Source: Pseudonocardia hierapolitana
GTDB taxonomy: Bacteria; Actinomycetota; Actinomycetes; Mycobacteriales; Pseudonocardiaceae
Length of the DNA: 64,000 nt
Reading direction: 5' to 3'
NCBI RefSeq assembly: GCF_007994075.1
Contig: NZ_VIWU01000001.1
Span: 6,882,001 to 6,946,000, forward strand
Positions within the stretch are counted from its first letter, which is position 1. Each line of letters begins with the position of its first letter. Shown one piece after another: positions 17,857-25,465 of this stretch. The notes under the pieces are model-generated. The model saw only the letters and a list, made by a program, of their open reading frames with translations. It made no database searches and was not told the DNA's origin. Both the position numbers and the translations under genes were made by a program.

Positions 17857-18386
17857 CCGGCTGCATGACCGGCGCCGGCTGGCAGAAAGAGGTCTTCGAC
17901 GCCCTGAGCGACGCGGACGTGCGGCAGGTCGCCTTCGTGCCCGACGCCGGGCACTCGTATGTGATCAAGGAGGCGATCGCGAGCCCCGACATCCAGGACG
18001 TCGTGCTCACCACCGAGGAGGAGGGCGTCGGTGTCGTCTGCGGCGCCTGGCTCGGCGGGCAGCGTGCGGTGCTGCTCATGCAGAGCAGCGGGGTCGGCAA
18101 CTGCGTCAACACGTTCTCGCTGCTGGAGGCGTGCCGGTTCCCGTTCCTGACGCTGGTGACGATGCGGGGCGAGTACGCCGAGTTCAACCCGTGGCAGAGC
18201 CCGATGGGCCGGCGCACGCAGGCGGTGCTCGAGCTGGTGGGCGTCCGCGTGTACCGCGCGGACGTTCCCGAGCAGGTCGGTGAGGTCGTCGGGGCGGCGC
18301 TCGACTCGGCGTTCCTCGCGGGCGAGCAGGTGGCGGTGTTGCTCGGCCAGCGCCTGATCGGCCGCAAGACGTGGGAGCGGAAATGA
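17853..18386 (+). CDS. ThDP decarboxylase-like PYR subunit (alpha)
   Basis: 177 residues forming only the pyrimidine-binding domain of a ThDP enzyme, as in two-subunit sulfopyruvate/phosphonopyruvate decarboxylase-like proteins. The activating Glu lies in LTTEEEGVGVVCGAWLGG and a FNPWQSPMGRRTQ block follows. The GTG start overlaps the dehydrogenase stop (GTGA); an internal ATG 12 bases later is an alternative. The matching PP domain is encoded 55 bases downstream. It probably decarboxylates a 2-oxo acid, but which one is not visible. Confidence 0.82.
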   Translation: MTGCMTGAGWQKEVFDALSDADVRQVAFVPDAGHSYVIKEAIASPDIQDVVLTTEEEGVGVVCGAWLGGQRAVLLMQSSGVGNCVNTFSLLEACRFPFLTLVTMRGEYAEFNPWQSPMGRRTQAVLELVGVRVYRADVPEQVGEVVGAALDSAFLAGEQVAVLLGQRLIGRKTWERK

Positions 18387-18424
18387 GCGAGCTTGCGAGC
18401 GAATCAGTGTCACAGCGCCTGCGC
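18383..18424 (+). repeat. Dispersed start-codon-bearing repeat, copy 2
   Basis: Second copy of the element at 5012-5053 (about 34 of 42 bases identical). Its ATG overlaps the TGA of the PYR-subunit gene, and it opens a 20-codon minigene. It lies inside an operon, so it is probably not a terminator. Confidence 0.7.
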
Positions 18425-18445
18425 GAAGCGCCGGCCGAGCGATGA
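18383..18445 (+). CDS. 20-residue minigene bridging the two ThDP subunits
   Basis: An ATG overlapping the upstream stop (ATGA at 18383-18386) opens a 20-codon frame (MSELASESVSQRLREAPAER). Its TGA in turn overlaps the ATG of the PP subunit (ATGA at 18442-18445). The frame is made mostly of the dispersed repeat. It may serve only to keep ribosomes moving between the two subunit genes. No function of the peptide is implied, and it could be fortuitous. Confidence 0.35.
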   Translation: MSELASESVSQRLREAPAER

Positions 18446-19014
18446 GCGGGCTCGACCGGCGCGCCGTCGTCGCCGAGCTCGTCGCCGGGGATGCCCTCGT
18501 GGTGAGCGGCCTCGGATCGGCCTCCTACGACCTCTACGCCGCGGGCGACCGGGACGAGAACTTCTACCTCTGGGGTGCGATGGGCTCCGCCGTGCCCGTC
18601 GGGCTCGGGGTCGCGCTCGCGCAGCCGGACCGATCGGTCGTCGTGCTGACCGGCGACGGCGAGCAGCTGATGGGGCTCGGCAGCCTCGCCACCGTCGGGG
18701 CGCGCCGGCCGGCCAACCTCACCGTGGTGGTGCTCGACAACGGCCACTACGGCGAGACCGGGATGCAGCAGAGCCACACCAGCCGCGGCACCGACCTCGT
18801 CGCCGTGGCGCGGGGCTGCGGGATCGCGGACGCCTTCTCCGTCCGCGAGCCGCACCAGGTCCCGGACCTGGTCGAGCGGATTCGAGCGCGGTCGGGCCCC
18901 GCGTTCGCCCAGGTGCTGATCAGCACGGACGAGCCACCCCGCGCACTCCCGCCGAGGGACGGCGTGTTCGTGAAGAACCGGTTCCGCGCCGCGCTGGGGC
19001 TGGCGACCTTCTGA
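18442..19014 (+). CDS. ThDP decarboxylase-like PP subunit (beta)
   Basis: 190 residues forming the diphosphate-binding domain. The ThDP/Mg motif is GDGEQLMGLGSLATVG...LTVVVLDNGHYG, preceded by NFYLWGAMGSAVPVGLGVALAQPDRSVVVL. Together with the PYR subunit it rebuilds one decarboxylase active site at the interface, like split sulfopyruvate decarboxylases. The C-terminal FVKNRFRAALGL also occurs in that family. It is followed 9 bases later by the alpha/beta hydrolase of the same operon. Confidence 0.84.
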   Translation: MSGLDRRAVVAELVAGDALVVSGLGSASYDLYAAGDRDENFYLWGAMGSAVPVGLGVALAQPDRSVVVLTGDGEQLMGLGSLATVGARRPANLTVVVLDNGHYGETGMQQSHTSRGTDLVAVARGCGIADAFSVREPHQVPDLVERIRARSGPAFAQVLISTDEPPRALPPRDGVFVKNRFRAALGLATF

Positions 19015-19023
19015 GGGGGTGCG

Positions 19024-19845
19024 ATGGCGTCAGGGCCCGAGTTCACGAACGAGCGGTGGGATCTGCGGATCGCCGGGGCGGACGTCGGGGTGGCGGCATC
19101 GCGCCGATCCGGTGAGCTCGACCCCGTGGTGTTCCTGCACGGCTTCGGCTCGACCAAGGAGGACTACGTCGACGTCCTGCGGTACCCCGCGTTCGCCGGG
19201 CGTCCTTTCCTGGCCTACGACGCCCCCGGTTGCGGGGAGACCGCCTGCGCGGACCTGACGAGGATCTCGATTCCGTTCCTCGTGGACACCGCCCAGGCGG
19301 TGCTCGACAAGGCGGGGGTGGACCGGTTCCACGTCGTGGGGCACTCCATGGGCGGCCTCACCACGTTGATGCTCGCTCACCTGGAACCCGATCGCGTCCT
19401 GAGCTTCGTCGACATCGAGGGCAATCTCGCTCCCGAGGACTGCTTCCTGAGCCGTCAGATCGTCACCCATCCTGCGGACGACCCCGAACGCTTCCTCGAC
19501 GGATTCATCGAACGCATGCGGCACTCGCCGTTCTCGTCGAGCGCCCTCTACGCGGCGAGCCTCCGTCACAAGGTGCGGGCGCACGCCGTGCCGGGGATCT
19601 TCACGTCCATGGTCGAGCTGTCCGACCACGGCGATCTGATGAACAAGTTCCTCGCCATGCCCTTTCCCCGGATGTTCATGTACGGCGAGCAGAACGCGTG
19701 GCTGTCGTACCTGCCGCTGTTGCGCGCGAACGGTGTCGAGCTGGCGGAGATTCCGCACAGCGGCCACTTCCCGATGTACTCCAACCCGCCCGTGATGTGG
19801 AAGCGGATAGCAGCCTTCCAGGCGGGCGCAACTACGGACCGGTGA
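19024..19845 (+). CDS. Alpha/beta hydrolase
   Basis: 273-residue alpha/beta hydrolase. The oxyanion HGFGSTKEDY, nucleophile Ser108 in GHSMGG and C-terminal catalytic His in PHSGHFPMYSNPP are clear; the acid residue is probably in the MYGEQNAWL region. No signal peptide is present. As the last gene of the dehydratase/CoA-transferase/decarboxylase operon it could be an ester or C-C hydrolase supplying the substrate, or a thioesterase-like enzyme. No more precise role can be read. Confidence 0.82.
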   Translation: MASGPEFTNERWDLRIAGADVGVAASRRSGELDPVVFLHGFGSTKEDYVDVLRYPAFAGRPFLAYDAPGCGETACADLTRISIPFLVDTAQAVLDKAGVDRFHVVGHSMGGLTTLMLAHLEPDRVLSFVDIEGNLAPEDCFLSRQIVTHPADDPERFLDGFIERMRHSPFSSSALYAASLRHKVRAHAVPGIFTSMVELSDHGDLMNKFLAMPFPRMFMYGEQNAWLSYLPLLRANGVELAEIPHSGHFPMYSNPPVMWKRIAAFQAGATTDR

Positions 19846-19878
19846 ACCGGCTGCGCCTGGATGACAACGGGTGTCCAC

Positions 19879-21465
19879 CTATCGGACGCGGTTCGCCGGG
19901 CCGTCGGGAGTCGGGCGTTCCGATGACGAGGTGCCGCGGGTGCGGCGAGCTCGTGGACTTGTCGGACTGCGGCGTTCGGATCGCGGGTGTCCGGGCGGTG
20001 GCGGTGCGGTGCTGCGGTAGCCGTGCCCGGTCGGTGTGGTGATCCGCAGGCTGTGCCGCGGCCCGGGCTCCGCCCGGATTTCCCAGCCGGGTGCCTGGCG
20101 GGCGTAGTTGCATTGGGCGCAGGTGCCGTTGCCGTTGTCCGCCGAGGTGGCCCCGTCCTGGTGGTGGGGTAGGGCGTGGTCGATGTGGCGGATCGGGGCG
20201 TCACACCACGGGGTGGTGCAGTACTGGTCGCGGATCTCGATGAACCGGGCCAGCCCGGCCGGGAACACCCGCCGGGTGGAGTCCATCCCGACCAGCCGCC
20301 CCGTGTCGGGGGTCGCGTACAGCCGCCGCAGCCAGGCGACCTCGGTTTCGGCGGCGGAGACGGCGAGTCGGCGGGCCAGGCCGGCCGGGATCGGCCCGTA
20401 CCCGGCCAGCAGCGCCGGCTGCTCACTGCCCCCGTCTTCGCCCCCGCCTTGACCTTCGCCGAGGAGGGTGCGGTCGGTCATGATCAAGTGGATCTCCGCC
20501 GGCACCCCGGCCGCGGTGGCCTGCCCGGTGACCCGTTGCACGAGGGTGTCGGCCATCAGCTGGCCGCGGGTGCGCCCGTCCCCGGCCGCGATGGCGGTGT
20601 CGGCGGCTTTGCGCAGGGCGGCGTGGACGGCGACCCCGTGGGCGACCGGGAGCAGCGCGGTGACCCGGGCCATGACGTCCGGGGCCGGCCGGGACGTGAC
20701 CCGGCGTTCCGACTCGGCCCGGGCGCGGCGCCGGGTGTATCCGGCCGGGTCGAGCCGGTAGGCGATCTTGCGGATCTCGCCGGTCAACCGCCGGTCCCCC
20801 CACCCGGCCAGCCCGGACGAGTCCGCGCACAGGTGGGCGTCGACGAGCTGGCGATGCTCCCGGGATAGGAAGATTGTTTCTTGGGCGAGCAGGCCGGCCC
20901 GCCATTCGGAGATCGCGCCCTGTGCGAGGGCGGTCAGGGTGTGGGGCATCTCGGCGACCAGGACCTTGGCCAACCCCAGGTGCCGGCCACCCCGGTAGGG
21001 GGATTCCTGGCGGGCCAGCGCCACCTGCGCGGCCACCCCGCGGCCCTGCCGCTGCGCCGGCAGCCCGGCGGCGGCCTGCCCGGCCCGCATCGAGGTGTCC
21101 AGGTCGACGGCGATCCGGGCCTGGGCGGCCGCGGCGGCCGACTTCAACCGTTCCAGGGCCCGCAGCTGCTCGATCCGCTCGGCGTCGGGGACGTCCCGGT
21201 CGAACCGGGACAGCCGATCAACCCAGGCGTTGATCACCCTGGAGTTCAGCAGGTCGTCCGGTAGCGCGTCGGACAGCGCGCCCGGCACGGCGTCCGGCGA
21301 CACGTTCGGCACGGCGTTCAGCGACGGATCCGACAGCGCGTCCGGCAAGGCATCCGAGGTGGACTCGGCCGCCGCCTCGGCTGGGGTGATTGGCAGTGCG
21401 CCCGGCGCCGGAACTGGTGGGTCGGCTGGTGTCTCGAGTAGCGCGCCGGTCAGCATGGTGCGCAT
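19879..21465 (-). CDS. DUF222 / HNH endonuclease (13E12 repeat family type)
   Basis: 528 residues. A low-complexity Pro/Ala/Asp-rich N-terminus with repeated SDALPDAL-like units (~35-75) precedes the DUF222 domain (~80-370). An HNH nuclease motif follows near 415-455: CTTPWC, HIDH, then a distal CAQCN pair of zinc cysteines. This family is multicopy in actinobacterial genomes and is often damage-inducible. A consensus LexA box lies 107 bases upstream. The ATG at 21465 lacks a strong Shine-Dalgarno, but a short frame with a good one ends just past it. The C-terminus is basic and disordered. Confidence 0.87.
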   Translation of the reverse strand: MRTMLTGALLETPADPPVPAPGALPITPAEAAAESTSDALPDALSDPSLNAVPNVSPDAVPGALSDALPDDLLNSRVINAWVDRLSRFDRDVPDAERIEQLRALERLKSAAAAAQARIAVDLDTSMRAGQAAAGLPAQRQGRGVAAQVALARQESPYRGGRHLGLAKVLVAEMPHTLTALAQGAISEWRAGLLAQETIFLSREHRQLVDAHLCADSSGLAGWGDRRLTGEIRKIAYRLDPAGYTRRRARAESERRVTSRPAPDVMARVTALLPVAHGVAVHAALRKAADTAIAAGDGRTRGQLMADTLVQRVTGQATAAGVPAEIHLIMTDRTLLGEGQGGGEDGGSEQPALLAGYGPIPAGLARRLAVSAAETEVAWLRRLYATPDTGRLVGMDSTRRVFPAGLARFIEIRDQYCTTPWCDAPIRHIDHALPHHQDGATSADNGNGTCAQCNYARQAPGWEIRAEPGPRHSLRITTPTGHGYRSTAPPPPGHPRSERRSPTSPRARRTRGTSSSERPTPDGPANRVR

Positions 21466-21557
21466 TCTTTGCTACCGGGTATTCGCTGGTGCCGCGGGCA
21501 CTTTTCGGGTCTTCGCGTGAGGGCAGGAGTTGGTGGGGTTGGCGCGGTTTTCGACAT
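21450..21557 (-). CDS. Short upstream frame (35 residues) overlapping the HNH endonuclease start
   Basis: An ATG preceded by CTGGAGGC opens a 35-codon frame whose TGA (21452-21450) lies 13 bases inside the endonuclease gene. It is Pro- and Lys/Arg-rich with three Cys near the end (KCPRHQRIPGSKECAPC). It lies just downstream of the LexA-type box and probable promoter. It may couple translation to the nuclease gene. No homologue is recognised and it may be only a leader. Confidence 0.4.
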   Translation of the reverse strand: MSKTAPTPPTPALTRRPEKCPRHQRIPGSKECAPC

Positions 21558-21571
21558 GCCTCCAGTTTACG

Positions 21572-21585
21572 CGAACAGATGTTCG
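21572..21585. promoter_or_regulatory. LexA/SOS box upstream of the HNH endonuclease
   Basis: CGAACAGATGTTCG is a perfect palindrome in its CGAAC-N4-GTTCG arms and agrees with the Gram-positive LexA consensus CGAACRNRYGTTCG. On the minus strand it overlaps a possible TAAACT -10. Mycobacterial 13E12 family genes are known to carry similar boxes, which supports the reading. Confidence 0.75.
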
Positions 21586-22308
21586 ACGCGTAGGTCTTTT
21601 TGGGTGATCGAGGTGTTCACTATTGTGAACGCGGCTTGAGCGGGAGAACGTGTCCGGCGGGGTAGGTGGCGGGGTGGGAACTGCCGATTCCGTGGTTGCG
21701 TTGCGCGGTGCTCGCGTTGCCTGCCGGGCCTGCGTGCGAGCCCGTCCGGTTGGGGTGCGCGGCAACTAGCGTGTGGTTGCGCGGCGAGGGAGGGGGCGGG
21801 ACCACAGGATAGTTGCGTGGGCACCCGGCGGTGACGCGTCTCGTCGTGCACCGCCGTGCCCTCCAGTCGGGGACGGCCGTCAGTGCAACCACGTCATTCG
21901 GTAGTGATGCCAACGCGGCCACCCGGCTGAGGCGAGGTAACTGTGAACGGAATCGTCACTACAAGGCGTCTGGGCGGGGCGCGATTGCCTGGGCGCCCGA
22001 GTCGAGAACGGCGCGCCCACCGGCATGATCACCAATTGAGCGCATTCCCCACTAGGAGACCAGTCGGGTCCTACAGTGGTGATCAAGGGCAAATGGTCGT
22101 CCTCGAAGATCGTTTGACAACCATCTCGCCTTGATCGCTGGAGGCTCCTCGCGCACCGATCGCGCATCCGTCGGGAAATGCACCGAACCGCTGATCATGC
22201 ATCCCAGTGCATGGTGAACTCCGTGTCCACAAGTCGGGTCGGCAGTGACGGCAACCCGGCCACGGCCGCCGAGGCAGGCAGCGGCGGCGGTGCGATCAGA
22301 CAGATCCT
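21586..22308. other. Gene-free stretch (~720 bases) with one palindrome
   Basis: No convincing coding region was found between the endonuclease control region and the YciI gene; frames here are short, lack ribosome-binding sites and show no recognisable family. The only clear element is GTTCAC-TATT-GTGAAC at 21615-21630, a perfect 6-base inverted repeat around TATT, operator-like. Base composition is slightly less GC-rich than its surroundings. No tRNA or transposon end is visible. Confidence 0.6.
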
Positions 22309-22614
22309 CTACTCGCCGTTGAGTTGTGCCGCCACCGGTCCGAGCGGAGGTGCCCACTCCCGGATCTCGGAGTTGGCGACCACACCTGCCGTCGTGTACG
22401 GGTCCTTGTCCACGATCGCCTGCACCGCGGCCTTGTCGTCGGCCCGGAAGATCAGCAGGCCCCCGGGAGCTTCGGCGGGCGCCCAGGCGCCCGCCACGAG
22501 CAGTGCCCCTTCGTCGGCGAGGCCCCGCAGGTAGTCCCGGTGCGATGGGCGCGTGGCCTCCCGGAGGGCGGTGTCGTCGGTGTAGGTGTAGATGACGGCG
22601 AAGGTCGAGGCCAC
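22309..22614 (-). CDS. YciI-like protein A
   Basis: 101 residues of the YCII (dimeric alpha+beta, ferredoxin-like) family. It shows FAVIYTYTDDTALREATRPSHRDYLRGLADEGALLVAGAW, the D-K-D-P-Y (VDKDPYTTAGV) segment and WAPPLG at the end. Members have a conserved His/Asp pair resembling a catalytic dyad (here His in PSHRDYL and Asp in DKDP), but activity is unknown for most. The GTG at 22614 gives the family N-terminus. It is clearly paralogous to the divergent gene at 22804. Confidence 0.83.
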   Translation of the reverse strand: MASTFAVIYTYTDDTALREATRPSHRDYLRGLADEGALLVAGAWAPAEAPGGLLIFRADDKAAVQAIVDKDPYTTAGVVANSEIREWAPPLGPVAAQLNGE

Positions 22615-22803
22615 GTGTCGATACTCGCACGTGCGCGGGCCGTCCTTCCTGTTACCGGCGAGCTGCTGGGCTGTCGCGGCCCTGCCTTCGCCTGGATCGT
22701 CCACTTCGCGCTCATGGCGTGCGCCGCGGATGGTCCGGGCGCGGCTCGCCGCACTCCGGGCGAGGGCTGTCGGATCGTCCGCCTCCCAACCAGAATGAGG
22801 TCC

Positions 22804-23100
22804 ATGACGATCTACGCGGTCACCTACCGGTACTCCGAGGACGTGGCCACGCGCGACCGGGTGCGGCCCGAGCACCGCGAGTACCTGCGCGGCCTCGCCG
22901 ACCAGGGCCGGCTGCTGCTGTCCGGCCCCTTCGGCCCCGACGAGCCGGCTGGTGCTCTGCTGATCCTCCAAGCCGCCGACAAGTCCGAGGTCGCCGCCAT
23001 GATCGAGAAGGATCCGTTCACCACCACCGGGGTGATCACCTCGAGCGAGATCGCGGAGTGGGAGCCGGTGCTCGGCCCGCTGCGGTCCGGAATCTCGTGA
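22804..23100 (+). CDS. YciI-like protein B
   Basis: 98 residues, same family as its divergent neighbour, with near-identical block order (YAVTYRYSEDVATRDRVRPEHREYLRGLADQGRLLLSGPF, IEKDPFTTTGVI, SEIAEWEPVLGPL). The ATG at 22804 has GAGG close upstream; an ATG 9 bases earlier lacks one. Its stop overlaps the GTG of the following SDR. The pair probably arose by inverted duplication. Confidence 0.83.
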   Translation: MTIYAVTYRYSEDVATRDRVRPEHREYLRGLADQGRLLLSGPFGPDEPAGALLILQAADKSEVAAMIEKDPFTTTGVITSSEIAEWEPVLGPLRSGIS

Positions 23101-23915
23101 AGCCCTACCGGTTCGCCGGGCGCACGGCGGTCGTCACCGGGGCCGGCAGCGGGATCGGCGAGCAGCTCGCACGCGCCCTCGCCGAGCGGGGGAGCCACCT
23201 CGTCCTCCTCGAGCGCGACGGGGAGCGCCTCGACCGGGTGTCGAGCTCGATCCGCGGCGCTCACCCCGGGATCGCGGTGGCGGAGATCCAGGTCGATCTG
23301 GCCGACCGGACCGCGACCACCGAGGCGGCCCAACAGATCGTCCGCGACCACCCGCGCACCGACCTGCTGATCAACAACGCCGGGGTGGCGCTCGCCGGCC
23401 GGTTCGAGGAGGTCACCCTCGAGGAGTTCGAGTGGGTGCTGGAGGTGAACTTCCACGCACCGGTCGTGCTCACCCACCACCTGCTGCCCACCATGCAGGC
23501 GGGCGCCCACCTCGTGAACGTCTCCAGCCTCTACGGGCTGATCTCGCCGCCCGGCCAGTCGGCGTACTCCGCCTCGAAGTTCGCGCTGCGCGGCTTCAGC
23601 CAGGTCCTGCGGGCGGAGCTGGCCGGCCGGGGGATCGGGGTGACCACGGTCCACCCGGGTGGGATCGCCACCAGGATCGCGGCGGACGCGCGCGTGGGCA
23701 CCGGCGTGGATCCCGCGGAGTTCGCCGCGGGGCTGAAGTCGTTCTCCCGCCTGCTGACCTACCCGCCCGAGCGAGCCGCCGCCGACATACTCCGCGCCGT
23801 CGAGCGCAGGAAGGCCCGGTTGCTGGTGGCCGCGAGCGCGAAGATCCCCGACGTACTCGCCCGCCTGTTCCCGGTCGGGCACATGACCGCGATCTCGCGG
23901 GTCGCGTCCCGATGA
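23097..23915 (+). CDS. SDR-family oxidoreductase
   Basis: 272 residues, classical SDR: TGAGSGIGEQLA nucleotide-binding motif, NNAG, catalytic Ser (VNVSSLYGLIS) and YSASK. The C-terminal half (HPGGIATRIAADARVG...YPPERAAADILRAVERRKARLLV) is typical of SDRs linked to lipid or sterol-like substrates. The GTG overlaps the YciI stop and its own stop overlaps the hydrolase ATG, so the three form one operon. Substrate unknown. Confidence 0.87.
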   Translation: MKPYRFAGRTAVVTGAGSGIGEQLARALAERGSHLVLLERDGERLDRVSSSIRGAHPGIAVAEIQVDLADRTATTEAAQQIVRDHPRTDLLINNAGVALAGRFEEVTLEEFEWVLEVNFHAPVVLTHHLLPTMQAGAHLVNVSSLYGLISPPGQSAYSASKFALRGFSQVLRAELAGRGIGVTTVHPGGIATRIAADARVGTGVDPAEFAAGLKSFSRLLTYPPERAAADILRAVERRKARLLVAASAKIPDVLARLFPVGHMTAISRVASR

Positions 23916-24757
23916 CCGACATCGTCGAGGCGGGTGGGGCGAAGGTCAGGGTCCGGGAGTCGGGCGCTCCCGCAGGGGACGCGATCGTCATGTTGCACGG
24001 CATCGGCCGCAGCCTGGAGGACTGGGCGCCCCAGCACGAGCTGCTGCCCAGCACCCACCGAGTGATCAGCATGGACCTGCTCGGGTTCGGGCTCTCCGAA
24101 CCCCCACCGGGGCCGATGACGCTCTCCCGGTTGGCCGCCGGTGTCCACGACGTGCTGGACGCCCTCGACGTGCAGCGGCCGGTGCACGTGTTCGGCAACT
24201 CGCTGGGCGGGGCCGTTGCGCTGTCGATGCAGGCGGCGCGACCGGAGCGGGTGAGCACCGTCGTCCTCGCCGCCCCGGCGGGATTCGGTCAGGAGGTCGT
24301 GCTCGACCTGCGGCTGGTCGCGATCCCCGGCCTCGGTCACGTGCTGCTGCGCCACGTCAGCCGGGCGGCGGTCCGCCGCACCGAGCGCGCCCTCTACTAC
24401 GACGAGTCGTTCGTCACCGAGGAGCGGATCGAGCACGCGATGCGCGTGGCCGCCCAGCCCGGCCGTCCCGCGCTGTTCCTCGACATCATCCGCGAGCTCG
24501 GCACCGTGAGAGGCATCCGGCCGGGCTGGCGCTCCACCCTGCTCGCCGACGTGGCACGCCATCCGCGGCCGACCCTGATCGTCTGGGGCGACCGGGACCA
24601 CATCCTGCCCGCGCACCACGTGTCCGCCGCCCGGCAGGCGTTGCCACACGCGCAGTCGCACGTCTTCGCCGACACCGGGCACCTGCCGCAGGTCGAGCGG
24701 GCCGAGGAGTTCGCCGAGCTGGTCGGCTCGTTCCTGTCGGCGAACGCCAGGACCTGA
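23912..24757 (+). CDS. Alpha/beta hydrolase
   Basis: 281 residues. HGIGRSLEDW gives the oxyanion loop, Ser97 in GNSLGGAVAL is the nucleophile, WGDRDHILPAHH carries the acid, and His in TGHLPQVERAEEF completes the triad. The GNSLGG form and cap region resemble C-C bond and epoxide/haloalkane-type hydrolases. It is the last gene of the YciI-SDR-hydrolase operon and is convergent with the CGNR gene. No signal peptide is present. Confidence 0.85.
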   Translation: MTDIVEAGGAKVRVRESGAPAGDAIVMLHGIGRSLEDWAPQHELLPSTHRVISMDLLGFGLSEPPPGPMTLSRLAAGVHDVLDALDVQRPVHVFGNSLGGAVALSMQAARPERVSTVVLAAPAGFGQEVVLDLRLVAIPGLGHVLLRHVSRAAVRRTERALYYDESFVTEERIEHAMRVAAQPGRPALFLDIIRELGTVRGIRPGWRSTLLADVARHPRPTLIVWGDRDHILPAHHVSAARQALPHAQSHVFADTGHLPQVERAEEFAELVGSFLSANART

Positions 24758-24769
24758 GTACGACAGCCG

Positions 24770-25372
24770 CTACGCGTGATCTTCCCGGCCGGCCGCTCGA
24801 CGCGCGGCGTTGCGGACGCGGCGGCGTTCGACGAAGGCGCGCTGCTTGGCGGCCGTTCCGCAGGCGCTCATCGAGCACCACACGCCGGAGGCGTTGCGGG
24901 AACCGTCGTAGAACGCTGCGCGGCAGCGCGGCTCGCGGCACACCTTCAGCCGGTGCCACGTCCGGTCGCGGGCGGCGGGAACGGCGGCGCCCAGGAGGGC
25001 CGCCATCATCCGCAGCACAGGGGATCCGTCCTGAGGGTGCAGAGCCGGCTCGTCGTCGATCAAGGAGACGCGCAGGCCCAGTTCGGGTGCGGCCTCCTCC
25101 AACTTGCCGAGTGCCGCCTCGTCGACGGGTTGCGCGGCGTCGTTGTGGCGCGCCAGTGCGGCGCGCAGGCCTTCGCGGACGGCGAGGGCGAGCTCGAGCT
25201 CGCGGGCCGTAACGGCCTCGTCCATGACGGCGACGCCGTGCTTGCGGCACCAGCGGGCGAGGTCGGCGGGGGATTGCAGGCCCTCGTCCCCGCCACCCGA
25301 TAGCCGCCCGAACCACGTGTTGACGAGGTCCTGGACGACGTCGAGGGGGGCGGGTGCGTCGGCTCTGCTCAC
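24770..25372 (-). CDS. CGNR zinc-finger/ABATE-domain regulator-like protein
   Basis: 200 residues. The N-terminal ABATE domain (DLVNTWFGRLSGGGDEGLQSPADLARWCRKHG) is followed by the C-terminal zinc finger with CREPRCRAAFYDGSRN and WCSMSACG. The usual CGNR tetrad reads CGTA here, then AKQRAF, a divergence from the family name-giving motif although all four Cys ligands remain. The family is thought to be DNA-binding. It diverges from the VOC gene across a 93-base region with operator-like repeats. The GTG start at 25372 was chosen from the family N-terminus. Confidence 0.82.
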   Translation of the reverse strand: MSRADAPAPLDVVQDLVNTWFGRLSGGGDEGLQSPADLARWCRKHGVAVMDEAVTARELELALAVREGLRAALARHNDAAQPVDEAALGKLEEAAPELGLRVSLIDDEPALHPQDGSPVLRMMAALLGAAVPAARDRTWHRLKVCREPRCRAAFYDGSRNASGVWCSMSACGTAAKQRAFVERRRVRNAARRAAGREDHA

Positions 25373-25380
25373 GGAGCAGA

Positions 25381-25443
25381 TGTTACCAGCGTTCGGCGTT
25401 GACTGGACACAGTGTGACCGGCTAACGTTTGTGACTGGTAACA
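25381..25443. promoter_or_regulatory. Operator region between CGNR and VOC genes
   Basis: A perfect 9-base inverted repeat TGTTACCAG (25381-25389) / CTGGTAACA (25435-25443) brackets the divergent promoter region. Inside it, GTGACCGGCTAAC and GTGACTGGTAAC form a near direct repeat. A rightward promoter TTGACT (25399-25404), 18-base spacer, TAACGT (25423-25428) lies between the arms. The adjacent CGNR protein is the obvious candidate binder. Confidence 0.55.
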
Positions 25444-25465
25444 CCGACTGGACCGGGAGAGAACG

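Noticed and set aside
21466..22030. Several 70-100 codon frames on both strands
   Set aside because: They have no Shine-Dalgarno, no conserved motif and overlap each other; only the 35-codon frame at 21450-21557 has a credible ribosome site.
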